Source: Croceifilum oryzae (GTDB lineage Bacteria > Bacillota > Bacilli > Thermoactinomycetales > Thermoactinomycetaceae). Taken from it: DNA of 64,000 nucleotides. The stretch is from positions 124,001 to 188,000 of the forward strand of contig NZ_JAUSUV010000004.1 in the NCBI RefSeq assembly GCF_030814315.1. Reading direction: 5' to 3'. Both the position numbers and the translations under genes were made by a program. The notes under the pieces were generated by a model. That model was not told the origin of the DNA. It saw nothing but the letters and a program-made list of their open reading frames with translations, and did no database searches. This document shows positions 47,384 through 55,423 of the stretch, piece after piece; the first letter of the stretch is position 1; each line of letters begins with the position of its first letter.

Positions 47384-49534
47384 ATGTTCAGCTTGTTGAG
47401 GAAATCTTCAAAGCTTGTCCTTTCGTTTGCAATCGTGACAGTATCGATTCCACTCTATTTTTGGAATGAAACACCTGTTCACGCAGAGGGTCCAACTGAT
47501 CCAGCTCCGTTTATTAATCCAAAGGTTGTAAATGGGAATGCCGGGAAAAAGGTGTTGTTTGATAATACCCATGGACAAACTGCTGGTGCCGCTGACTGGG
47601 TAATCGATGGTGGTTTCTCTGATTTTGCAAATGGACTTGCTACTGATGGCTTCTATGTAAAAGAACTGCGAAAGAAAACTCCGATTACACTTAATGATCT
47701 AAAGGGATATGATGTACTGGTTATTGGTGAAGCAAATATCCCATATAAACAGACTGAGCAAGCTGCTATGAAACAATATGTGGAGCAAGGCGGCAGTATT
47801 TTCTTTATTGGGGATCACTACAATGCAGATCGCAATAAGAACCGCTGGGATGGTTCTGAAGTAATGAATGGCTATCGACGTGGAGCATATGGAAATCCAA
47901 CAAAGGGGATGAGTGACGAGGAGAAAAATTCAGAAGCGATGAAGGATGTCACAAGTACGGACTGGCTTAACGAGCAGTTTGGTATCCGCTTCCGATATAA
48001 TGCAATTGGAGATGTAACCGCTAACCATGTTGTAGCTCCTGAGCAGAGCTTTGGAATTACATCAGGTGTTTCAAATGTAGCGATGCATGCTGGATCTACG
48101 TTGATGATTACAGACCCTAAAAAAGCAAAAGGTCTTGTATATCTACCAACCACGAATGTTAAATGGGCGCCCGCAGTTGACCAAGGAGTCTATATGGGTG
48201 GTGGAGTAGCAGAAGGTCCTTATATGGCGGTCGCGAAAAAAGGGCAAGGTAAAGCTGCTTTTATCGGTGATTCTTCACCAGTTGAAGATATTACTCCCAA
48301 ATATCTTCGTGAGGAAAATGGAAAAAAGAAGACCACCTATGATGGCTTTAAAGAGCAAGATGATGCGAAATTGCTAGTGAATACAGTTAGTTGGTTGGCT
48401 AAAAAAGAAACATATACTAGCTTTGATCAAGTAGAGGGGCTTCAATTAGATCAACCAACACCTACACTGCCGATGGAAGAACCAGCAGCTTCGACTGAGC
48501 CTCAAGCAGAACCTTGGGCAGCGCCTGAAGCAGGTTATAAATGGTGGGATTCGAGTACTTTTAAACCCGGATCTTACGGTTCATCACAAGCACCTACCCC
48601 TCAACCTGTTTATACCCTTACTCACCAATCCGTCTTACCTGATGGTGAAGAATTTGGGCTGAGAGTTACTGTAGATCACTTAACACCTGGTCAGACGCTA
48701 TCTGGTTTAGATTTAGGGATTTATCAAGCAGGTGGCGCCCAAGTAGCCATGTTGAAAAAAGCAGATGGTACATGGCCAGACTCTTTTGGATATAGCGCCC
48801 CATTTGATATCAAAGCAGATGCAACAGGAAAAGCGAAAATCGACCTTACTATGAAAATAAAGCAAGCAACAACAGGATCTGCTACCCTGCGCCTTCGTCT
48901 CGATAAATCCGCTGTATACTCAGAGACCGTCACAATTAATCGTGTACCTGTCGAGCCAATACCAGGCGAGCCTACTGATGTAAAACCTCCTGTCACTACT
49001 TATTCCGTAGAAGGGACCAAGCTATCGACAGGAACCTATTTGAATAAAGCGATTCTTACTTTAAAAGCAACGGATGATACGGCTGTGAAGAAAGTAGAAT
49101 ACCGCTTTGAAGGAAAGGAAAATTGGGAGGAGTATTCAGCCCCCATATCTTTGAGCGGTGAGCAAACACAACCATTGTCATTTCGGTCCATTGACTCAGT
49201 AGGAAATATGGAAAAGGCTCAGGTTGTCACGATTCCTGTGGCAAAAGTGGATGTAGATTTCTTATGTGATTATGTAAAAAACAGTAAGTGGATCAATCCT
49301 AAGTTGGAAAAAACTATTTTACAACATGCGGATCAAGCGAAAAAGTATTTCACCCTCGCGCATGAGGAATATGCAAAAGGGAATTGGATTTTAGGAACCA
49401 TTTATAAAGCAAATGGATTCGTTTCAATTGGAAAAGTGGTAGATTTGGTATCTAAAAATCCAGATTGGATTAATACAGATGCTAAGAAGGATGTTTCCCT
49501 CATTTTGGAGGCACTTTTAGCACAAAATAAGTAA
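47384..49534 (+). CDS. Large secreted multidomain protein with glutamine-amidotransferase-like N-domain
   Basis: The ~716-residue protein has a signal peptide (KLVLSFAIVTVSIPLYF, cleavage near HAEGPT). Residues ~45-360 form a GATase-like/DUF4350-type domain: KVLFDNTHGQTAGAADW, YDVLVIGEANIPY, QGGSIFFIGDHYNADRNKN. A Pro-rich linker and beta-sandwich modules follow, one of which resembles the OmpL47/Ig-like repeat (DDTAVKKVEYRFEG, FRSIDSVGNMEKAQ). A helical C-terminal module (KYFTLAHEEYAKGNWILGT) resembles FIMAH-type domains. I do not know the function; homologous sequences in Bacillales are annotated as secreted hypothetical proteins or nucleases as far as I recall. TAGGAGGAG precedes the ATG. 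Confidence 0.78.
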   Translation: MFSLLRKSSKLVLSFAIVTVSIPLYFWNETPVHAEGPTDPAPFINPKVVNGNAGKKVLFDNTHGQTAGAADWVIDGGFSDFANGLATDGFYVKELRKKTPITLNDLKGYDVLVIGEANIPYKQTEQAAMKQYVEQGGSIFFIGDHYNADRNKNRWDGSEVMNGYRRGAYGNPTKGMSDEEKNSEAMKDVTSTDWLNEQFGIRFRYNAIGDVTANHVVAPEQSFGITSGVSNVAMHAGSTLMITDPKKAKGLVYLPTTNVKWAPAVDQGVYMGGGVAEGPYMAVAKKGQGKAAFIGDSSPVEDITPKYLREENGKKKTTYDGFKEQDDAKLLVNTVSWLAKKETYTSFDQVEGLQLDQPTPTLPMEEPAASTEPQAEPWAAPEAGYKWWDSSTFKPGSYGSSQAPTPQPVYTLTHQSVLPDGEEFGLRVTVDHLTPGQTLSGLDLGIYQAGGAQVAMLKKADGTWPDSFGYSAPFDIKADATGKAKIDLTMKIKQATTGSATLRLRLDKSAVYSETVTINRVPVEPIPGEPTDVKPPVTTYSVEGTKLSTGTYLNKAILTLKATDDTAVKKVEYRFEGKENWEEYSAPISLSGEQTQPLSFRSIDSVGNMEKAQVVTIPVAKVDVDFLCDYVKNSKWINPKLEKTILQHADQAKKYFTLAHEEYAKGNWILGTIYKANGFVSIGKVVDLVSKNPDWINTDAKKDVSLILEALLAQNK

Positions 49535-49583
49535 ATGGGCAGGCCCGGTGTAGCCTCCCCATTAGATTGAAACAAACGATTGT

Positions 49584-49612
49584 GCCGCCTTTGAAAAGAG
49601 GTGGCCTTTTTA
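49584..49612 (+). terminator. Intrinsic terminator
   Basis: GCCGCCT (49584-49590) pairs with AGGTGGC (49599-49605, one G-U pair), followed by CTTTTT. Confidence 0.7.
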
Positions 49613-50371
49613 ATATAGATACTTGTTACGTCCATAGGTTTTTCCATAGCGAATCATTTTATAAAGCGCTCGTCTATCAGGTAATCTTGCGAAAGGATGG
49701 AGTCCAGGGCTTGTGTTAAATTCCAAGATCCAGGGTTTAAGATCGGAATCGAGTGCGATATCAAGCCCGATTTCTCTAATACTAGGGTATACTTTTTCTA
49801 GATGATTTCCGATGGACACACTAAACGCTTCTAGTTGGCGAATATATGGGTGTAATTTTCCATGAGGAATATAAGGTGCTAGGAGTGTCTCAATGGGTTT
49901 AATGGTAGCTCCTTTACTTCCGTTCGTTACGACCAATTTTTTATTTCCTACTCGTCCGGCTATGCCCGTAACTTCCCATTGCTTGCTGGGATTATGTTGA
50001 ACCATAATTCGAAAATCAAAGGAAGATTTTTTATGGGTTAACATGTTAATCCCTTGTTGAATTAAATATTTTTCTTTGCCTGTATACTTACTTATGAACT
50101 TACATAATGGATTGAAATTTGAAAAAATCCGAGTGATCTTCTCATAGCGTACTTCGTATTTCCCTTCTTTGATGCTAACTCGAATAATTCCTCTTCCTTG
50201 TGAACCTAGGTCGGGTTTAATATAGACCATTTGATATGCTGTTAAAAAGTCTTGGAGATTCTCTTTACTCCACATTCCGGTTGTCGGAATATTAGCTTTA
50301 AGCTGATTGTTTTTTGATAGAGCTAGTGTCTTAGTCCATTTGCTAGACAAACGAAATGAATATCTTTTCAA
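49610..50371 (-). CDS. YheC/YheD-family spore-coat ATP-grasp protein
   Basis: The ~253-residue protein is of the YheC/YheD family. It shows YIKPDLGSQGRGIIRV (ATP-grasp glycine loop), YLIQQGINML, SFDFRIMVQHNPSKQWE, GRVGNKKLVVTNGSKGATI and EIGLDIALD ... WILEFNTSPGLHPF. Such proteins associate with the endospore coat in Bacillus; the ligase substrate is unknown. Start: TTG 50371 is 8 nt from AAAGGAG. The neighbouring genes are a CapK-like gene and a second YheC/D homologue, suggesting a common spore-surface role. Confidence 0.87.
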   Translation of the reverse strand: MKRYSFRLSSKWTKTLALSKNNQLKANIPTTGMWSKENLQDFLTAYQMVYIKPDLGSQGRGIIRVSIKEGKYEVRYEKITRIFSNFNPLCKFISKYTGKEKYLIQQGINMLTHKKSSFDFRIMVQHNPSKQWEVTGIAGRVGNKKLVVTNGSKGATIKPIETLLAPYIPHGKLHPYIRQLEAFSVSIGNHLEKVYPSIREIGLDIALDSDLKPWILEFNTSPGLHPFARLPDRRALYKMIRYGKTYGRNKYLY

Positions 50372-50494
50372 TGAACTCACTCCTTTCCTCCAATATATGT
50401 ACAAGTTCAGAATTGTTCACGGCAGAAGGAATTCGCCCTGACACAAATTCATATAATGATTTGAACTAAATTTCATAGAAAGTGAGTGATTATA

Positions 50495-51709
50495 ATGGTT
50501 GAAAAAGAGAGGTTACAAACGAAAATAAATGAAATGATTAACTATTTTCCATGGTATAAGGATTACCTATCCTCTATGAAGCTGGATAATTTATTCCAAT
50601 TGCCTTTGATTACGAGAGAAATGCTTGAAAAACATTATTATCATCAAGACTTTAATCCAGCTTGGAAGATCTATCAAACTTCCGGAACCAGTTCGAACAA
50701 ACGGAAGAAAATTGCCTATTCTAAGGAAGATGATCAAGAGTATTTGGATAAAAAAGTACAGATCTACGCTCGCTTTCTCCGAGACAAACCGATTCGAACA
50801 GCTATGTCCGATATGGGTACAGGGCATGCTGCAAATACTGCAATGGAGGTTTTTAAAAGCGTAGGATTAATCTGTGAAGATATTCCGTATCATTTGCCTG
50901 TACAAGATCATGTGAAATTATTAAAACAATTTCGACCAGATTGTCTTTACACCATGCCGTCCATTTTAGAAAGTATTCTGTCGGCTACAGATCACCCAGA
51001 ACAGTTTGGGATACAAAAGGTTATATTAGTGGGGGAAGTGGCCAGCGCTGAGTGGCAGAAAAAAGTGGCATCTCGTTTGGGTATAGATCGACAAGATATT
51101 ATGGATACGGTTGGATCTATCGAAATTGGAACTATTGCCTATTATTCACATGAGCATGGGTGTTATCTTTTTGTAGAGGACTTAGTACCGGAAGGAATAA
51201 GGGCAGAGGAAGTAGGATTGAATGTGGATTTACTGAGGGAAGATGAGCGAATTCTAACGCTTACATCCTTTTCAAGAAAAACATTTCCTGCTGTTCGTTT
51301 TGTTACCTATGATGTGGTTCGTGGTTTCAAACCGATCCAAGTAGCAGGTAAAATGGTTCCTAGTTTCCAATCGCTCGTAAAACGAGTCGGTACAGAATGG
51401 AAGCATGGTGAGAAAATTAGTTTTTATGATATAGAGGAGGCCGCATTCCGATATCTGGACAAGGCTACTATCTGGATCCAGGTAGATCAGAATAAGCTGT
51501 TGGTTTGGATTGATAGTCCATTTATCACGGACTTGATTCAAAAACAAATCCAACTTGATATACAAGATCAAATTCCTGAGATCGGGATTATGATTCGAAA
51601 TGGAATTCTGGATGAAATTCAAGTAAATATTGTAACAGATCCCAAACAGTTTCAAACGGATCGGGTAAAGAAGAAAGTAATTCACCATAAGCAATGGGAA
51701 CGTCATTAG
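50495..51709 (+). CDS. CapK/PaaK-like adenylate-forming protein
   Basis: The ~404-residue protein carries the AMP-binding P-loop YQTSGTSSNKRKKIAYS and VILVGEVASAEW. It has a C-terminal half with VRFVTYDVVRGFKP, as in phenylacetate-CoA ligase and CapK/CoF-synthetase-like proteins. Some motif regions are short, so its substrate is unclear. It lies between two YheC/YheD genes, with the first divergent. This suggests activation of a carboxylic acid for a coat or cell-surface modification. ATG 50495 lies after GAAAGTGAG. A strong terminator follows. Confidence 0.78.
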   Translation: MVEKERLQTKINEMINYFPWYKDYLSSMKLDNLFQLPLITREMLEKHYYHQDFNPAWKIYQTSGTSSNKRKKIAYSKEDDQEYLDKKVQIYARFLRDKPIRTAMSDMGTGHAANTAMEVFKSVGLICEDIPYHLPVQDHVKLLKQFRPDCLYTMPSILESILSATDHPEQFGIQKVILVGEVASAEWQKKVASRLGIDRQDIMDTVGSIEIGTIAYYSHEHGCYLFVEDLVPEGIRAEEVGLNVDLLREDERILTLTSFSRKTFPAVRFVTYDVVRGFKPIQVAGKMVPSFQSLVKRVGTEWKHGEKISFYDIEEAAFRYLDKATIWIQVDQNKLLVWIDSPFITDLIQKQIQLDIQDQIPEIGIMIRNGILDEIQVNIVTDPKQFQTDRVKKKVIHHKQWERH

Positions 51710-51720
51710 TCCTTGTTCAA

Positions 51721-51769
51721 AGCCAAGAGAACGAAGATGTAAAACACTCTTCGTTCTCTTGGCTTTTTT
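51721..51769 (+). terminator. Intrinsic terminator
   Basis: AGCCAAGAGAACGAAGA and its reverse complement at 51748-51764 form a 17-bp perfect stem, followed by a T run. Confidence 0.88.
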
Positions 51770-51903
51770 GGTTTCTTTCGCTTATGTTTCAAATCTAGAT
51801 AACTATCAAAAAGATAGCCCATCTATCAATGGGATATGCTAGTGTACAAGAGTTTTATCCCCTTTCGCATAATTTATACTATCTCAGAAAGAGGGGATGA
51901 ATT

Positions 51904-52653
51904 ATGGGGTACGGAAAAGTGATAAGTAAGATTGGCAATTATGGGATACTTCGTCGGAACTCCGCGACTGCTTCTCATCTTCCGGAAACACTTCGCTTCT
52001 CTCTAGAGACCTTTAAACAAATGTGTCAGAAGTATGATTTGATTTATGTGAAGCCAAACGATTCTAGCAAAGGAAAAGGTGTCATAAGGGTTGAAAAACT
52101 AGCAAATGGCCAATTCCTCGTTAAGGATCGAGATTTAAAAGGGAAAGCGACTGTTTCAGACATTCAAGCGGCATATAAACGGATTTTAGCCAGAAAAATG
52201 AAAGGTAGAACATACCTTGTCCAACAAGGAATTAATAGTGTTATGAAATCCGGTCGCGCCTTTGATATTCGAGCTCATTTCATGCGTCTGAATGGAAAAT
52301 GGACTTGCATGGGGCTAATTGGAAAGCAAGCACCGTCACTAGGAGTCGTTACAAATGGTTCTAGTGGAGGGACTACAATCCTAGTTCCTAAGCTATTACG
52401 CTCTAAACTAGGTTACTCTGAACAAAAATCTGTGGAAACGCAAAATCAACTTGAACAGATTGCCGCAGAATCAGTAAAATCAATTTCTAGATCTTTTCCT
52501 TCTTGGGGAGAATTTGGTGTTGATTTAGCCATTACTCCTAACGGGAAGATCTGGATCTACGAAGTAAATATCACTCCCGGAAGTTCACTATTTAAACGAC
52601 TCAGTCCTACTGTTTACAAGCAAATTTTAACCAATCGTAAAAGAGCTAAGTAA
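51904..52653 (+). CDS. YheC/YheD-family ATP-grasp protein (second copy)
   Basis: The 249-residue protein shares the order of motifs with 49610-50371: YVKPNDSSKGKGVIRVE, YLVQQGINSVMKSGRAFDIR, LGVVTNGSSGGTTI and FGVDLAITPNGKIWIYEVN. It is a paralogue, not a recent tandem copy, since the two differ widely in sequence. The start ATG at 51904 has AAAGAGGGG upstream. Predicted cytosolic or spore-coat ATP-grasp ligase with unknown substrate. Confidence 0.87.
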   Translation: MGYGKVISKIGNYGILRRNSATASHLPETLRFSLETFKQMCQKYDLIYVKPNDSSKGKGVIRVEKLANGQFLVKDRDLKGKATVSDIQAAYKRILARKMKGRTYLVQQGINSVMKSGRAFDIRAHFMRLNGKWTCMGLIGKQAPSLGVVTNGSSGGTTILVPKLLRSKLGYSEQKSVETQNQLEQIAAESVKSISRSFPSWGEFGVDLAITPNGKIWIYEVNITPGSSLFKRLSPTVYKQILTNRKRAK

Positions 52654-52661
52654 TACGAATG

Positions 52662-52685
52662 AAGCCCATTGTGGGCTTTTTTATT
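52662..52685 (+). terminator. Intrinsic terminator
   Basis: AAGCCCA and TGGGCTT form a stem with a three-base loop, followed by a T run. Confidence 0.8.
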
Positions 52686-52778
52686 TTGTTCATAGAGTTT
52701 GCCACTAACATAAAAATGTGTGCTCCTCCTTCTAGAACCAAGGAAAAGCACACATATATTGGGGGAGAAATGATACGG

Positions 52779-53879
52779 TTAGCCTACTACAGCTCCCCCT
52801 TCAGGTGTCCAATGAATCGTGCCATGTTCAAACCGTTGCATACGTCCTCCACCAGGTCGGTCTTCTTCAGGACTAATAGGGTAACCAAGAGGACTTCTTT
52901 CCCATCCGAGTTCAGCCCACTTGACTCGTATACCTCCATAAATTTCTTGAGCGCCTGTTTCAGGTGTCCAATAGATGGATGATTCAGGCTTATCTGGTAA
53001 ATGCAAAGCGCGAAAATGGTTATATCGTCCTCGTCCATCTGGAGTTCCAAGCTCATCGGTAATCGGATAACCGTACTGTTCCCGACCGATTTGCATCCAG
53101 CGAGCACTAATATCTCCCCGAACAGAAAATGCCCCTATCTCTGGATGCCATGCAACATTTCCCCACACAAACCGCTGAAATCGTCCAGTACCATCGAAGG
53201 TTGGTAGCTCAACATCTAATGTGTCTCCAAGAAAGCTGATCAAACTCGCCCATTTTCCAAAGATATATCCAAATATGTCATGAGAAGTTCTAACGACTTC
53301 AAAAGTAAGGGTGTAATCTCCTCCATCGCCTTGGACTCGGACACTTTTTTCAAAAACGGCTGGATTTGCAGCATTTAACTCGTCACGGGTAAAACGTAAC
53401 TCTTGGACCGAGATAACGTCGTCTAAGTTAAGCCCTACTGATGTAGGAGTTTTCAGGACTCCTGTTATGTCTCTGACAAGCTTTGTAACCCGATCTGGAC
53501 GGCTTAGACTCAGGCTTCCAAAGAGGGCTGAACTGATGGTGCCTTTGACCAAATTACGTAAGACCTCGGCGTCACCGTTATCGTTTTCCATAAATGCAAA
53601 GATAAAAATCACTTGATCCGGGTTGTCTAATGGAGTGGACCTACCATCTATTCCCCAGAAACATTGAGAGATGTTACCAGCATTGTGCGTCTCAGCTCCA
53701 TCTACACCTGTATACGGACCATATCGAACCACTTCGTAAGCAGGAAGTGGGACTGGGAATCCTGCAATATTAACAGTGGATGCTAAGTCAATCGCAGCTG
53801 CAAAAAGATAAGGTTCATCTTCACCCACTTCATCCGTTTCTTCATGGCAACGAAATCGTTTAAAATAAATTTTGAACAT
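52779..53879 (-). CDS. LGFP-repeat protein
   Basis: The 366-residue protein has at its C-terminus (about 200-366) tandem LGFP-like repeats of about 50 residues: ISARWMQIGREQYGYPITDE, GRGRYNHF, IYWTPETGAQ, VKWAELGWERSPLGYPIS. The N-terminal ~190 residues are of unknown fold, with NIAGFPVPLPAYEVVRYGPY. No clear signal peptide is present. LGFP repeats are best known in Actinobacteria, where they bind or organise the cell envelope. The minus-strand start at 53879 follows AGGAGAAT. Function not established; horizontal transfer is possible but not shown. Confidence 0.78.
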   Translation of the reverse strand: MFKIYFKRFRCHEETDEVGEDEPYLFAAAIDLASTVNIAGFPVPLPAYEVVRYGPYTGVDGAETHNAGNISQCFWGIDGRSTPLDNPDQVIFIFAFMENDNGDAEVLRNLVKGTISSALFGSLSLSRPDRVTKLVRDITGVLKTPTSVGLNLDDVISVQELRFTRDELNAANPAVFEKSVRVQGDGGDYTLTFEVVRTSHDIFGYIFGKWASLISFLGDTLDVELPTFDGTGRFQRFVWGNVAWHPEIGAFSVRGDISARWMQIGREQYGYPITDELGTPDGRGRYNHFRALHLPDKPESSIYWTPETGAQEIYGGIRVKWAELGWERSPLGYPISPEEDRPGGGRMQRFEHGTIHWTPEGGAVVG

Positions 53880-54090
53880 GATATTCTCCTAACAAGTACT
53901 ATTTTTTTTAGTTTGGTTTTTTCTTAGGAAAATATGTGTCTTTTAAATGGTATGATCGATGCATGGAAATCCATACTAGAAATACGTTAGTCAGACTATC
54001 CATAACGGCTTGTAACTGATAAACTAGAGTTATTCTTTAATAATATATAGTATAATCTAAGAAACTTAGATGAAAAATGGAGGGCTTCAA

Positions 54091-55038
54091 ATGAATAAAG
54101 TAGTGGTACTTGGAACAGGTCCATCTGGATTAACTGCAGCAATTTATCTAGCTCGTGCAAACATGAATCCGCTTGTGATCGAGGGACCAGAGCCAGGTGG
54201 ACAATTAACCACCACGACGGAAGTTGAAAATTTTCCTGGATTCCCTGAAGGCGTTATGGGACCAGAACTAATGGAGAATATGCGCAAACAAGCGGAGCGC
54301 TTCGGTGCACGTTTTGAACGCGGATGGGTGAGTCGAGTCGATCTGACTAAGAAGCCATTTACATTACATATTGGTGAAGAACGAGTAGTGGAGACCGAAA
54401 CATTAATTATCTCGACAGGTGCCTCTGCTAAATTATTAGGCATTCCAAATGAAAAAGAAAGCATTGGTATGGGTGTAAGCACATGTGCTACTTGTGACGG
54501 ATTCTTTTTCCGCGGTAAAAAAATTATTGTAGTGGGCGGAGGAGATTCCGCGATGGAGGAAGCGAACTTCTTAACAAAATTCGCTTCTGAAGTTCGAGTG
54601 GTACACCGTAGGAAAGAGCTTCGAGCGTCAAAGATCATGCAAGATCGTGCTAGAGAAAATGAGAAAGTCACATGGAGCCTGAACTGTACGCCTCTTGAAG
54701 TAGTAAAGGGAGATCAAGGTGTTACCGGCTTAAAGGTGAAAAATAACGAAACAGGCAAGGAAGAGATCATCGAGACAGATGGAATTTTCGTTGCGATTGG
54801 TCATACTCCAAATACAAGTTTCTTACCAGATCAGCTAGCGACCGATGAAACAGGTTATATTAAAGTACAACCTGGTACCACACGCACGAATATCCCAGGG
54901 GTATTTGCTTGTGGTGATGTACAGGATCATATTTATCGTCAGGCAATTACTGCAGCTGGAACAGGCTGTATGGCAGCACTAGATTGTGAGCGTTATTTAG
55001 AAGGTAGCCAAGTGGACGACTGGAGCAAGAGTTTATAA
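54091..55038 (+). CDS. trxB: Thioredoxin-disulfide reductase
   Basis: The 315-residue FAD enzyme reduces thioredoxin with NADPH. It shows VVVLGTGPSGLTAAIYLARA (FAD), PGGQLTTTTEVENFPGF, the redox CATC at 132-135, IVVGGGDSAMEEA (NADPH) and GVFACGDVQDHIYRQ. The start ATG is 54091 with GGAGGG upstream. A long terminator follows. TrxB supplies reducing power for the nrdAB reductase encoded next. Confidence 0.96.
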   Translation: MNKVVVLGTGPSGLTAAIYLARANMNPLVIEGPEPGGQLTTTTEVENFPGFPEGVMGPELMENMRKQAERFGARFERGWVSRVDLTKKPFTLHIGEERVVETETLIISTGASAKLLGIPNEKESIGMGVSTCATCDGFFFRGKKIIVVGGGDSAMEEANFLTKFASEVRVVHRRKELRASKIMQDRARENEKVTWSLNCTPLEVVKGDQGVTGLKVKNNETGKEEIIETDGIFVAIGHTPNTSFLPDQLATDETGYIKVQPGTTRTNIPGVFACGDVQDHIYRQAITAAGTGCMAALDCERYLEGSQVDDWSKSL

Positions 55039-55111
55039 AATGATCACTGCCTTATGAAGAATTATTTCTAGGTTGTTATCCTATACTATCGTTATTCATG
55101 TTTAGATAAAA

Positions 55112-55171
55112 CTCAAGGGCTATCTTAAAGAGAAAATCTACTTTAGGATAGCCCTTGAGCATGTATTTTTA
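55112..55171 (+). terminator. Long terminator hairpin after trxB
   Basis: A 19-bp stem (55112-55130 with 55141-55159, one mismatch) follows trxB; a T-rich tail lies downstream. Confidence 0.75.
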
Positions 55172-55360
55172 TAATATTTTTTGTGTGCTGTATATAAAAT
55201 AAATACTTATAACTAGATATCTAGTTCACTATATAAATGGTTTCTTTTTTTTACTCTCGTCAACTCGCAAAATTGTGCGCTACATGGAGAGATTGAGCGT
55301 TTCAAATTGGAAATTCCGAGATAATGAATCATAACTTATTTTTTTGCGATCTCAAATGGC
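55172..55360 (+). other. Upstream nrdAB region
   Basis: AT-rich non-coding sequence. It contains a weak NrdR-like half site, TCACTATATAAATGG, near 55228. No gene was seen. Confidence 0.45.
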
Positions 55361-55411
55361 TTGCACAATATATAGTGTCGGGTATACTCAAATAGTCACT
55401 ATATATGGATC
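55361..55411 (+). promoter_or_regulatory. nrdAB promoter between two NrdR boxes
   Basis: TTGCAC (55361-55366) and TATACT (55383-55388) form a promoter with a 16-bp spacer. GCACAATATATAGTGT (55363-55378) matches the NrdR consensus at 15 of 16 positions. A weaker box lies at 55396-55411, 33 bp away, the usual helical spacing. Confidence 0.82.
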
Positions 55412-55423
55412 GGATGTGGATGT

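Noticed and set aside
51272-51706. 144-codon open frame on the minus strand opposite the CapK-like gene
   Set aside because: It mirrors the coding strand of a supported gene and has no start signals or known family.
54144-54671. 175-codon open frame on the minus strand opposite trxB
   Set aside because: It is antisense to a clear trxB, has no ribosome-binding site and has a shadow-like composition.
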